DNA of 54,797 bases from Bacteroidota bacterium (GTDB taxonomy: Bacteria; Bacteroidota; Bacteroidia; Chitinophagales; Chitinophagaceae): positions 1 through 54,797 of the forward strand of contig JAEZDC010000066.1 in NCBI GenBank assembly GCA_023429825.1, in the 5' to 3' direction. A program made the position numbers and the translations under genes. A model generated the notes under the pieces. The model was not told the DNA's origin. It did not search any database and worked only from the letters and a program-made list of their open reading frames with translations. Shown piece after piece: positions 31,217 through 40,007 of the stretch. The first letter of the stretch is position 1. Each line of letters starts with the position of its first letter.

Positions 31217-32194
31217 TTATAACGATAACAGGCTGCATCCACGTATATCACTGTTATCAATCCTCCCCAACACTTCAAAGCTTCCATCTTCATACAGAGA
31301 ACCTGCATCATCTGTTGCGATAAAACTGCAACTGTAAATATTAGCAAGATCGATCACATTGATCACACCCCTACCCTTTTGCTTTATATGCATAGGATCA
31401 TCCTCATCTCTTACCAGTATTTTCATCCACGCAGGACAATGAAATATTCCATCTTTCTTCGAATATGCCTGGCTTAGTAACTCCGTCATCCCATACTCAG
31501 AGTGGATGTGTGTAGTGTGAAACTGCTGCTGCAAAAACTCGTGTACTTCCGATCTTGTTAGTTCTTTTTTCCTTCCCTTCATTCCCCCTGTTTCAATGAT
31601 GATGGTATGTTTTAACGGTAACGGGTATGCTTCTGCAAAATCAATGAGTGCATACGTTACTCCAAATAGCAACACCTTTTGCCCTTCTTTTTCCATCGCA
31701 GCGATGGTATCGTGCAACTGCTTATGTTCATACAAATAAAACCCGCTCTTAGGATGATTGGAAAGCCGGATCAGTTTATCTACCATATATACCAAAGACG
31801 ACCCGCCTCTTTCCAGGTATGAGGGCAGCAATGCCAGTATGCAATAGTCCTCTGGCTCGCCATAAAAATTTTTAAAGCATTGCAGGAAGCTTTTTTCATA
31901 GATCGAGATATCTCTTATAAAATGCCTGCTGGTAGTGCTTTGAGTAGTGCCACTACTCTCGAAAATAATAACAGGTTCAAATACGGTAGATATTACCTGG
32001 TGTGTTTTGAAAAAAGAGATAGGTAAAAACGGGATGTCGGATACTGACTGTATGCTTTGCAGATCCTTATTCACCAACTCACACCATTGGCGATACACCT
32101 TATTATTGTTGTATTGAAAACGGAATACTTCGATGCACCGTTCATCAAACAACTGACCGTCATGGAAAATATTGTTAACGAGTTCAAAATTCAC
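31217..32194 (-). CDS. LuxE-like acyl-protein synthetase family protein
   Basis: About 325 residues. The adenylate-forming signature FESSGTTQSTTSRHF and the conserved IHSEYGMTELLSQAY place it with the LuxE acyl-protein synthetases, which activate a fatty acid with ATP. No LuxC reductase or other lux gene is nearby; in Bacteroidota such stand-alone members are probably acyl-activating enzymes for surface or lipid products. GTG at 32194 is proposed as the start because the longer frame overlaps the divergent lipoprotein gene and its extra 75 residues resemble no domain; the family core begins around EVFRFQYNNNKVYRQWC. Confidence 0.75.
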   Translation of the reverse strand: MNFELVNNIFHDGQLFDERCIEVFRFQYNNNKVYRQWCELVNKDLQSIQSVSDIPFLPISFFKTHQVISTVFEPVIIFESSGTTQSTTSRHFIRDISIYEKSFLQCFKNFYGEPEDYCILALLPSYLERGGSSLVYMVDKLIRLSNHPKSGFYLYEHKQLHDTIAAMEKEGQKVLLFGVTYALIDFAEAYPLPLKHTIIIETGGMKGRKKELTRSEVHEFLQQQFHTTHIHSEYGMTELLSQAYSKKDGIFHCPAWMKILVRDEDDPMHIKQKGRGVINVIDLANIYSCSFIATDDAGSLYEDGSFEVLGRIDNSDIRGCSLLSL

Positions 32195-32218
32195 TGGTTG
32201 GTACTGGTTTGTTTTGGC

Positions 32219-32226
32219 TAAATTTG
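32219..32226 (+). promoter_or_regulatory. Probable -7 box (TAAATTTG) of the lipoprotein operon
   Basis: Exact TAnnTTTG match, 20 bases before the ATG at 32247; a TTGG lies about 18 bases upstream as a partial -33 box. Confidence 0.45.
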
Positions 32227-32246
32227 AAAATCCGAAAGCGTAACAG

Positions 32247-32708
32247 ATGAAAGCGAAATTATTAAGTATAGTTGCATTAGTTATAGTGTTGGTATCAATA
32301 ATTGTTGCCTGTAACAAAAATAAATTCCAAACCAGGCCATCACTGGAATTTAAAGAGGTGAATAATGATACCCTCAGCCAGGGAAACCTGCTGAGATTTA
32401 CGCTTGAGTTTACGGACAAAGAAGGCGATGTTACAGACAGTATCTGGATCCAACGCGTTTCAAAGGTTTGCCCTACCAGCTTTCCGAATCCTATACGCTA
32501 CGCTATACCATCTACCTTTATCGGCAGTAAGAACATAAAAGCAGATTTCCAGATCAACTACCGCTACAATGTGATCAACGCAGATTATCCGCCTATCGGT
32601 GGTTGTCCTAACAAGGTAGATACCTCTGTTTTCCGTTTCTGGGTAAGAGACAAAGCTGGTAATGTAAGCGATACTGTCTCTTCACCAAACATTGTATTTT
32701 TGAGATAA
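32247..32708 (+). CDS. Hypothetical lipoprotein
   Basis: 153 residues with a lipoprotein signal (VLVSIIVACNKNK). The mature part is a single beta-rich domain (LLRFTLEFTDKEGDVTDSIWI, then VFRFWVRDKAGNVSDTV), immunoglobulin-like in pattern and with two cysteines (SKVCPTS, GGCPNK) that could form a disulfide. No named family recognised. The stop codon shares one base with the start of the UbiA-like gene, implying coupling. Confidence 0.75.
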   Translation: MKAKLLSIVALVIVLVSIIVACNKNKFQTRPSLEFKEVNNDTLSQGNLLRFTLEFTDKEGDVTDSIWIQRVSKVCPTSFPNPIRYAIPSTFIGSKNIKADFQINYRYNVINADYPPIGGCPNKVDTSVFRFWVRDKAGNVSDTVSSPNIVFLR

Positions 32709-33631
32709 TGCATCTCCTCCTCAAACTGCTTAAACTATTTTTTTACAGTAATTATTTCATCGGGCTTTGTGCGGTAGCATTATGTGTTGAAACCAATCTC
32801 CAGCACAACTTACCTTTCAATGGTAAGATATTCTACACACTCGTACTGTTAGGAACGGCTACCTATTACAATTATGTGTACATGCTGGCGATCCCTAAAA
32901 CAAAGTACTCAGATGACAGGATCGACTTCTATCGTGAAAATGAAAAATTAGTAAGAACATTACACTGGCTGAATATAATTATCTGCATTATACTTGCCGG
33001 TTACCTCTTCGTCAAATATTTCGATTCTTTTATACGGCTTACGAATATCAAATGGGGGTTAATAGCGATTTTTCCTTTGGCCGCTATCTCTTATACTTTC
33101 CAGGTGTTGCCATTTCCGCATTTGCGTAAACTAAGGAGGATCGGCTGGGCGAAACCATTTATCCTTGGTTTTGTGTGGAGTGGAATTGTAACGGTTTACC
33201 CGATCATATTTTACCAGGTACAACTTAACTACGATTCACCTGTTTTCTCTTTCCCATCGGGATGGCTCTGGCTAAAGAACTGGATGTTCATTTCATTGCT
33301 CTGCGTTATGTTCGATATAAAAGATTATGAAACAGATAAAAGGAATAACCTTAGAACATATGCGGTACAGTTGGGCATTAATAAAACCATCAGTATGGTG
33401 ATCGTTCCGCTGGTGATCGTTGGCCTTATCTCCTTTTACATTTTTACAATATCAAAAGGCTTACCTACTGTTCGGATTGCATTTAATACCATTCCATACC
33501 TTTTACTGATTGTATCGGCTTATTCTTTGCAGCGAAAACGCCCTGTGATCTTTTACCTGGCTTTTATTGATGGATTGATGATCATTAAAGCGATCTGCGG
33601 AATACTCGGTACCGAACTAATAAAAATCTAA
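32708..33631 (+). CDS. UbiA-like membrane protein
   Basis: 307 residues with eight to nine membrane segments. FDIKDYETDKRNNLRTYAVQLG matches the second Asp-rich motif of UbiA prenyltransferases (D-x3-D followed by a Thr/Leu helix). The first Asp-rich motif (NDxxD) is not preserved: the corresponding region reads ATYYNYVYMLAIPK. It may therefore have lost, or changed, prenyl-diphosphate binding. Inner-membrane location is certain from composition; substrate is unknown. Translationally coupled to the preceding lipoprotein and 2 bases from the M42 peptidase gene. Confidence 0.75.
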   Translation: MHLLLKLLKLFFYSNYFIGLCAVALCVETNLQHNLPFNGKIFYTLVLLGTATYYNYVYMLAIPKTKYSDDRIDFYRENEKLVRTLHWLNIIICIILAGYLFVKYFDSFIRLTNIKWGLIAIFPLAAISYTFQVLPFPHLRKLRRIGWAKPFILGFVWSGIVTVYPIIFYQVQLNYDSPVFSFPSGWLWLKNWMFISLLCVMFDIKDYETDKRNNLRTYAVQLGINKTISMVIVPLVIVGLISFYIFTISKGLPTVRIAFNTIPYLLLIVSAYSLQRKRPVIFYLAFIDGLMIIKAICGILGTELIKI

Positions 33632-33633
33632 CT

Positions 33634-34758
33634 ATGGCGAAAGTAAAAAAAGCTCCGGCTAAAACTCCTAAAGCAAAACCCTTAATAACTGATCAGTCAT
33701 TATCATTTCTCCGGGATTATATCAACAACCCATCCCCGGTTGGCTTTGAAAGCTCGGGCCAGAGATTATGGCTCAATTATATCACTCCTTATGTAAATAC
33801 TAGCTTTGTAGACCCTTATGGCACTGCAGTGGGTGTAATTAACCCGGGTAAAGATTTTAAAGTGGTGATAGAGGCACATGCGGATGAGATAAGCTGGTTC
33901 GTGAATTATATCACGGAAAAAGGATTGATCTACTTAAAAAGAAATGGTGGTGTGGATCACCAGATCGCTCCTTCAATGAGAGTGATTATCCATGGAAAAA
34001 AAGGTCCTGTTAAAGCGGTATTCGGTTGGCCGGCGATCCATACACGTATCGGCAACCACGAAAAAGAAACGCATCCTAAAGTAGAGAACTTATGGCTGGA
34101 TACCGGGGCAAGAAGTAAAAAAGAACTGGAAGATCTCGGCGTACACATTGGGGCCGTAGTTACTTACCAGGAAGGTTTTGATGAACTGGCTAATAACCAC
34201 TTCATCGGAAGGGCAATGGATAACCGGATCGGTGGTTTCATGATCGCTGAAGTGGCGAGATTGCTTTCGCAGAATAAAAATAAACTTCCATACACCTTGT
34301 ATGTAGTGAATGCGGTGCAGGAAGAGATAGGCTTGCGTGGTGCAGAAATGATCGCAAGAAGAATTAAACCAAACGTTGCGATCATCACAGATGTTACACA
34401 CGATACCCAAACGCCAATGATCAATAAAATGGTGGAAGGTGATGTGGAGTGTGGCAAAGGCCCGTCTCTTTGTTATGGACCAGCCGTACATAACAAACTG
34501 CTGAACTTCGTACAGGATATAGCAGAGAAGAAAAATATCCCGGTGCAGTTACGCACCGCAAGTCGAAGCACAGGCACAGATACGGACAGTTTTGCCTATG
34601 CGAATGACGGATGTCCATCGGTGCTTATCTCCATTCCTTTAAGATATATGCACACAACAGTAGAAATGCTGCACAGGGATGATATCGATAATACAATAAG
34701 ATTAATGTACGAAAGTTTGTTGCAACTAACTCCAAAAACGAACCTGAGTTATTTATAG
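33634..34758 (+). CDS. M42-family metallo-aminopeptidase
   Basis: 374 residues forming a di-metal peptidase of the tetrahedral aminopeptidase group. Metal and catalytic residues are visible: the first His in VVIEAHADEISWF, Asp in GRAMDNRIGG, Glu-Glu in VNAVQEEIGLRGA, the Asp in IITDVTHDT, and the late His in LRYMHTTVEML. The short Lys/Ala/Pro-rich N terminus (MAKVKKAPAKTPKAKP) is an extra tail. No signal peptide, so it should trim peptides in the cytoplasm. Converges with the MGMT-like gene. Confidence 0.9.
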   Translation: MAKVKKAPAKTPKAKPLITDQSLSFLRDYINNPSPVGFESSGQRLWLNYITPYVNTSFVDPYGTAVGVINPGKDFKVVIEAHADEISWFVNYITEKGLIYLKRNGGVDHQIAPSMRVIIHGKKGPVKAVFGWPAIHTRIGNHEKETHPKVENLWLDTGARSKKELEDLGVHIGAVVTYQEGFDELANNHFIGRAMDNRIGGFMIAEVARLLSQNKNKLPYTLYVVNAVQEEIGLRGAEMIARRIKPNVAIITDVTHDTQTPMINKMVEGDVECGKGPSLCYGPAVHNKLLNFVQDIAEKKNIPVQLRTASRSTGTDTDSFAYANDGCPSVLISIPLRYMHTTVEMLHRDDIDNTIRLMYESLLQLTPKTNLSYL

Positions 34759-34777
34759 CGGCACAAGAAGACTAATT

Positions 34778-34808
34778 ACTAATTATTAATTTTTAATTAT
34801 TAATTAGT
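34778..34808. terminator. AT-only hairpin between convergent genes
   Basis: ACTAATTATTAATT (34778-34791) and AATTATTAATTAGT (34795-34808) pair at 13 of 14 positions. The stem contains the stop codon of the minus-strand gene. A weak bidirectional terminator is plausible. Confidence 0.4.
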
Positions 34809-35214
34809 ATATCCCTTCTTTCCTTCTCATTTCTTCAACGAAGTCATATCCAAATGATAGCTTCTTCGCCAGCGGCGCCTTCTTATCTATCATTCGCCAG
34901 AATGGAGTGATCTTTTTAATTGGAGTGCCATTCTGGTATTGCTCATATGCCAGTTCACTTACGATCCTCAGGAAAATCCCTGAAGTGATCGGGCATGTAA
35001 ATTCAGCATTGAACTCAGCAGCGAGATCCTTTCGCATTTGTTGCAAAGAAGTGTGTTGCCCTTTTGGGATTTGTCTTACATAATCATCCACCAGCTTTGG
35101 CGTGGCAATGAGCATTTTGCTGCCTTCGGGTATGTCGGCGAACTTTTTATCAGTGATCTCGACTTTCGGCTCCAGGTTTACGTTGAATTTCTCCAGCCAG
35201 GTTTTCTTTGCCAT
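34804..35214 (-). CDS. MGMT-like (alkyltransferase DNA-binding domain) family protein
   Basis: 136 residues. KKTWLEKFN at the start, the middle segment VDDYVRQIPKGQHTSLQQMRKDLAAEF, and FTCPITSGIFLRIVSELAYEQ, then TPFWRMIDKK, follow the layout of small MGMT-family proteins that resemble the winged-helix domain of O6-alkylguanine alkyltransferases. The PCHR active-site motif is absent; a Cys occurs in FTCPITSG instead. Repair activity is therefore doubtful. Start at the Met giving MAKKTWLEKF, six codons inside the longest frame. Stands alone, divergent from trxA. Confidence 0.65.
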   Translation of the reverse strand: MAKKTWLEKFNVNLEPKVEITDKKFADIPEGSKMLIATPKLVDDYVRQIPKGQHTSLQQMRKDLAAEFNAEFTCPITSGIFLRIVSELAYEQYQNGTPIKKITPFWRMIDKKAPLAKKLSFGYDFVEEMRRKEGIY

Positions 35215-35305
35215 GGTAAGGGCTTTGCTCAAAGTTGCTGAGAAAAGTGCAAATAGCTGCTAACCTGCATCAACAGCCGGGTAAGTTGACTAAAGTTCTG
35301 AACGC

Positions 35306-35333
35306 TGAAGAGTGCGACGCAACGGAAGCTGAA
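35306..35333 (+). repeat. GCGACGCAAC-family repeat upstream of trxA
   Basis: TGAAGAGTGCGACGCAACGG then AAGCTGAA, matching the 16137 copy at 26 of 28 positions. It lies between the divergent MGMT-like and trxA genes. Confidence 0.8.
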
Positions 35334-35505
35334 CAGATATTTGCCAGCCGGCTACACAAACCTGCTCATTTTCAATAGATTTTGACTGGCTGTCAGGAAA
35401 AAGAACACCTTTCGTCAGTAGTAACATTGGTGGAAAAGTCAAAAAAGCAGGTATTACTGATTGGATTTAAATTTGACATCCTGATTAACACTTAAAATAT
35501 ATATT

Positions 35506-35823
35506 ATGGCTTTAGAGTTTACAGATGCGAACTTCCAGAATGAAGTTTTAGAAAGCGATAAATTGAACGTTATTGATTTTTGGGCTGAGTGGTGCGGACC
35601 TTGCCGCGCTATCGGGCCGGTTATTGAAGAATTGAGCAAAGAATATGAAGGCAAGGTGAAAATAGGTAAGGTGAACGTGGATCATAATCCGAGCGTGAGC
35701 ATGAACTATGGCATCACTTCTATTCCTGCGATCCTTTTTATTAAAGGTGGTAAAGTGGTAGACAAGCAGATAGGTGCTGTGCCTAAATCTGTACTGGACA
35801 AGAAGATACAATCTCATTTATAA
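35506..35823 (+). CDS. trxA: Thioredoxin
   Basis: 105-residue thioredoxin with the active site FWAEWCGPC (Cys30, Cys33) and cis-Pro74 in SIPAILFIKGG. No signal peptide, so it is the cytoplasmic general disulfide reductase type. Normal length. It has a leader of up to 270 bases back to the divergent gene, containing one repeat copy, and is closed by a good terminator. Confidence 0.95.
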   Translation: MALEFTDANFQNEVLESDKLNVIDFWAEWCGPCRAIGPVIEELSKEYEGKVKIGKVNVDHNPSVSMNYGITSIPAILFIKGGKVVDKQIGAVPKSVLDKKIQSHL

Positions 35824-35847
35824 GAGAAGAAGAGGTTAGTAAGTTAA

Positions 35848-35872
35848 AGTCCTGCCAATGGCGGGACTTTTT
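35848..35872 (+). terminator. Terminator after trxA
   Basis: Stem AGTCCTGCC/GGCGGGACT (one G-T pair), loop AAT, then TTTTT. Confidence 0.85.
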
Positions 35873-35921
35873 ATATGCAGCAATGCACCCATTTTAGTTA
35901 TCTTACTCACCTTTGCAAAAC

Positions 35922-38900
35922 ATGCTTCGCCACCTGCTGATTTTTATATTGATCGTTATTGCACATCGTGCTGCCGCACAGCAAAGCATCTGGGCCTTGG
36001 GAGCAGGTGCCTCTGCGAACGATAAAGGCAAAAGCATTGCAACAGATTCCCAGGGTAACATATATGTGATAGGAAGTTTTGCCGGTGATTCAGTTGATTT
36101 TGACCCGCACCCCGTAGATACATTAATTCTTCGCCCTGTTGGAGATGAAGACCTGTTTATAGCCAAGTACACGCCCGCAGGAAATATTATCTGGGCTTTC
36201 AACATCGGCGGAAATCTCACTGATGCTGCTTTAGGTATTACACTGGACGATAACAACAACATCTACATCACAGGATATTTTCGAGACTTTGTTGATTTCA
36301 ATCCCGATCCACTCACCAGTAATGTCTTGTTCAGTAATGGCGATGGTGGTTTGGATCTTGGATATGGCGGTGACATTTTTGTTGCCAGCTATGATGCCAA
36401 CGGTAATTATCGTTGGGCATTCAACATTGGTGGATCTTCATTGCAGGATTCGGGAGGAGATGTTTTATATGATGGGCAGGGCCATATTTATATAGCGGGG
36501 TATTTCAGTGGAACAGCAGTTGATTTTAATCCTTCTCCCGCTTACACTCTATTGAACAGCCAGACAGGCGGTAAAATGTTCCTGGCAAAATATACCACCA
36601 ATGGCGCTTTAGTACGGGCATTTAACATAGGCTCGGGCGGAAATGCAGATGAAACACCAAGGAAACTGGCTAAGGATGCACAGGGAAATATTTATGTTAC
36701 CGGTTTCTTTCAAAGTGACTTTATTGACTTTGATCCGGGACCCGGGAATGCATATTTAACCTCGCATGGATCATATGATATCTTCCTGGCCAAATATGAT
36801 TCAACATTCAATTACCACTGGGCCTTCAATATTGGAACAGATGGCATTGAGAGCGGTTGGGATGTAGATGTTGATGCGGCCGGTAATGTCTATATCGGCG
36901 GGTATTTCCAGGGCTTCAATGTAGATTTCAACACGGGCCCAGGCACAAATAATTTAAATGCTGTAGGAGGAATTGATGCTTTTGTTGCGAAGTATAATAG
37001 TAATGGGCAATATCAATGGGCTTTCAATATCGGAGGTCATGCAAGGGAAGAGGTTTTCTCACTCGATGTGCAGGGAAATGAATTGGTAGTTACCGGTTTT
37101 TATCTCAGCGACTCTATTGATATCGATCCTTCATCCTCAGTGAAATATTTAAAGAATTATGGAGGGGGAGATATTTTCATAGCCAAGTATGATCTTAACG
37201 GAGCTTTCAAATGCGGTTTTCATGTTGGCAGCAACAAACTCGATATAGGCCAGGATGTGTGGTTACTTGATAATGGAGAAGTGTATCTCACCGGATCTTA
37301 CCAAGGCAGCAATACTGATTTTAACCCGTCATCTGGTGTGACAGCAATTAGCAGTATCGGCAATGAGGATTATTTTCTAACGAGATACAATTGGATCAGC
37401 ACCCCACCTAACGGAACTTTGATCGGAGGCATCAATTGTGAAGGCTTTCCTGCTATGCTAACCTTTAATGCAACCTCAGGCATAGGCCCGTTCGAATTAG
37501 AATTAACTGACGGAACTAATACATATCATATTACGAATGTTCAAAGCGGGGTTCCATTTGTAATTAGTAATAATCTTACCGCTACTACCACATTCCAGTT
37601 ATTAGCAATTGGAAACGATAATCAGTGTGCAGCAGCATTATCAATTAATCAGTCAGCCACTATAACCGTAAGGCCTAAACCCCAGGCTAGTTTTACAGTT
37701 AGCGATCTATGTGAAACAGATCCTGTTTCGATTACTCTAAATGCCTTAGCTGGTACTGATCCTTTTCAGATAACACTTACTGATGGCGCTCAAAACTGGA
37801 CTTTAAATAATGTTTTAAGCGGATCACCTTTTACTATACCAGCCAGCTTTGCTGCCTCAACAGTATTAGCAGTGAAAAATGTAACAGATGCAAATGGATG
37901 CGGACGGGATTCTTTATTTGGGCAGGACTCTATTCATCTTACCATCAAACCTTCGCCGCAAGGCATTTTTGAAGGGAACTTGGTTTGTAATGTTGGAGAT
38001 GGATTAGTAAAGTTTACTGCTTCCCGCGGAACCGGCCCCTTTAATATTCAATTCACACAGGGCACACATACATTTTCAATTAATAATTATACTTCCGGGG
38101 CTCCTGTTTTAGTTAGCAATAATCCGGGGGCAGATACCACGTACACTTTATTACGCGTAACAGGCAGTAATGGATGTGTTCGCAATGTAGGGTTCAACCA
38201 GGCTGTTGCAAAAGTTGAAGTGAATACCATTTCCGTTGCAGCTTCTTCAATCACCGCATCAAAAACAAATATCTGCGAGGGAGAAAATATTACTCTTCAA
38301 ATTAACGGAGGAAGTTTGGGTTCAAGAGCAAAGTGGCTCCTGTATGCTGATGCATGTGGAACTAATAAGATGGATTCTACTATTACAAACAGCTTTTCTA
38401 TTCAGCCGTTACAGACAACAACTTATTTTATAAGAGCAGAAAATAATTGCGACACCACCTTGTGCAGAGCGATTTCCATCACCGTCAATAAGATCCCACA
38501 GCTACATATTGCATCAGCACCTGAGGTTTGCGATAATGATCAGCCTTTGCAGATCACGCCGCCTATTGTTACGAACAATGTTCAAGGCATAGGAGTTTTC
38601 ACAGGAAGTGGCGTTAGCCCAACAGGTATGTATTCTCCTGCATCTGTAAATACGTTAAGCTCGTTGCTTACTTATACATTTGTTTCAGATGCAGGATGCT
38701 CCGCCGCTGTTCAGCAGATCATTAATATAAAAACTTCACCCAGGGTTAATTCGGGTTTAGATAAAACAATACTGGTTGGAGGAAAAACTTTACTGGAAGC
38801 AACTATCTCAGGTGCCACGGATTCTGTAAGGTGGACTCCAGATTATTTTCTTCAGTCAGGTAATTCTCTTATTACTGCTGCAAATCCTGATAAGAATACG

Positions 38901-39236
38901 ATTTATACATTATACGCCTATGGCACTAACGGTTGTATTGGAAAAGACGAAGTACAGGTGAATGTTGCTATGAACGTGGCCATTCCAAATGTGTTTTCTC
39001 CAAATGGAGATGGGATAAATGATAATTGGTCTATCCCCTATCTTGAAACTTACCCGAATTGCCGGGTATCTGTGTATAACAGGTATGGAAATATTGTATA
39101 TAAAAGTTCGGGGGTATACCAACCCTGGAATGGAAAAATAAAAGGCAAAGATGCTCCCGCTGGAACATATTACTACTTAATTGAACCAAATATCAATCAG
39201 CAAAAATATACCGGCTGGCTGCTGTTGGTGAAGTGA
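35922..39236 (+). CDS. Secreted seven-repeat propeller protein with a type-B T9SS C-terminal domain
   Basis: 1104 residues with a signal peptide (MLRHLLIFILIVIAHRAAAQ). The first ~490 residues hold seven repeats of the SBBP type, each ending near WAFNIGG or a variant, with NIYVTGFF and DFDPGPG elements, consistent with a seven-blade beta propeller. Three or four immunoglobulin-like domains follow (for example FPAMLTFNATSGIGPFELEL). The end, NVFSPNGDGINDNWSIP with VSVYNRYGNIVYKSSG, is the gliding-motility-associated type-B signal for the type IX secretion system. Expected outside the cell; ligand unknown. Start is the ATG at 35922, not the TTG three codons earlier. Confidence 0.88.
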   Translation: MLRHLLIFILIVIAHRAAAQQSIWALGAGASANDKGKSIATDSQGNIYVIGSFAGDSVDFDPHPVDTLILRPVGDEDLFIAKYTPAGNIIWAFNIGGNLTDAALGITLDDNNNIYITGYFRDFVDFNPDPLTSNVLFSNGDGGLDLGYGGDIFVASYDANGNYRWAFNIGGSSLQDSGGDVLYDGQGHIYIAGYFSGTAVDFNPSPAYTLLNSQTGGKMFLAKYTTNGALVRAFNIGSGGNADETPRKLAKDAQGNIYVTGFFQSDFIDFDPGPGNAYLTSHGSYDIFLAKYDSTFNYHWAFNIGTDGIESGWDVDVDAAGNVYIGGYFQGFNVDFNTGPGTNNLNAVGGIDAFVAKYNSNGQYQWAFNIGGHAREEVFSLDVQGNELVVTGFYLSDSIDIDPSSSVKYLKNYGGGDIFIAKYDLNGAFKCGFHVGSNKLDIGQDVWLLDNGEVYLTGSYQGSNTDFNPSSGVTAISSIGNEDYFLTRYNWISTPPNGTLIGGINCEGFPAMLTFNATSGIGPFELELTDGTNTYHITNVQSGVPFVISNNLTATTTFQLLAIGNDNQCAAALSINQSATITVRPKPQASFTVSDLCETDPVSITLNALAGTDPFQITLTDGAQNWTLNNVLSGSPFTIPASFAASTVLAVKNVTDANGCGRDSLFGQDSIHLTIKPSPQGIFEGNLVCNVGDGLVKFTASRGTGPFNIQFTQGTHTFSINNYTSGAPVLVSNNPGADTTYTLLRVTGSNGCVRNVGFNQAVAKVEVNTISVAASSITASKTNICEGENITLQINGGSLGSRAKWLLYADACGTNKMDSTITNSFSIQPLQTTTYFIRAENNCDTTLCRAISITVNKIPQLHIASAPEVCDNDQPLQITPPIVTNNVQGIGVFTGSGVSPTGMYSPASVNTLSSLLTYTFVSDAGCSAAVQQIINIKTSPRVNSGLDKTILVGGKTLLEATISGATDSVRWTPDYFLQSGNSLITAANPDKNTIYTLYAYGTNGCIGKDEVQVNVAMNVAIPNVFSPNGDGINDNWSIPYLETYPNCRVSVYNRYGNIVYKSSGVYQPWNGKIKGKDAPAGTYYYLIEPNINQQKYTGWLLLVK

Positions 39237-39256
39237 TTTAATTTACTTTGCAGCGC

Positions 39257-40006
39257 ATGTATTTAAAAGATCAGTTCATACAATTAGGAAAAAATATTCT
39301 GATCCGCTTTCCCAAAAAATCGCTAAGGTTTGTTGAATACATAAAAGAATTCAATCAATTTAAAAAGCAAAATGATGGACGATTCAGGGTTGATCTCAAA
39401 GATTCTTACCCTTGTTTAACGGATAAGATCCGCACCACGCCCTTTGATCAACATTATACTTATCATCCTGCATGGGCAGCGCGAATTCTTGCTAAAACAA
39501 AACCGGAGTATCATACAGATTTTTCATCTATACTTTACTTTGGAACAATGCTATCTGCGTTTATACCGGTAAAGTTCTATGACTACCGCCCCGCTGAAAT
39601 TAAACTGTCTGATTGGGAAGGTGGTTTTGCGGATCTTTGCAATCTCTCCTTTCCTGATAATACTTTACCTTCTATTTCCTGCATGCACACTGTTGAACAT
39701 GTAGGATTAGGTAGATACGGTGATGCACTGGATGCAGAAGGCGACAAAAAAGCTATCTCAGAATTGATAAGGGTCACTAGGAGAAGCGGAGATATTCTGT
39801 TTGTAACCCCGGTTGGAAAACAACGTATAGAATTCAATGCTCATCGCATTTATAGTTATCACTTAATATTGCAATTATTTGAAGGCTGTAAGTTGATGGA
39901 GTTTTCATTGATACCCGATGAAGGTGGTTTGATTGAAAATGCCGATCCTGTGCTGGTGGAAAAACAACATTATGGCTGCGGATGTTTCTGGTTTAAAAAG
40001 AATTGA
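39257..40006 (+). CDS. DUF268 protein, methyltransferase-like
   Basis: 249 residues. The segment ADLCNLSFPDNTLPSISCMH, TVEHVGLGRYGDALDAEGD and GKQRIEFNAHRIYSYH is the DUF268 core, a family related to class I SAM methyltransferases and common in surface-polysaccharide clusters. No typical glycine-rich SAM loop is evident; ILYFGTMLSAFIP takes its place. It starts the glycan cluster and its stop is separated from the FkbM gene by one base. ATG 39257 is preferred to the TTG three codons upstream. Confidence 0.78.
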   Translation: MYLKDQFIQLGKNILIRFPKKSLRFVEYIKEFNQFKKQNDGRFRVDLKDSYPCLTDKIRTTPFDQHYTYHPAWAARILAKTKPEYHTDFSSILYFGTMLSAFIPVKFYDYRPAEIKLSDWEGGFADLCNLSFPDNTLPSISCMHTVEHVGLGRYGDALDAEGDKKAISELIRVTRRSGDILFVTPVGKQRIEFNAHRIYSYHLILQLFEGCKLMEFSLIPDEGGLIENADPVLVEKQHYGCGCFWFKKN

Positions 40007-40007
40007 T

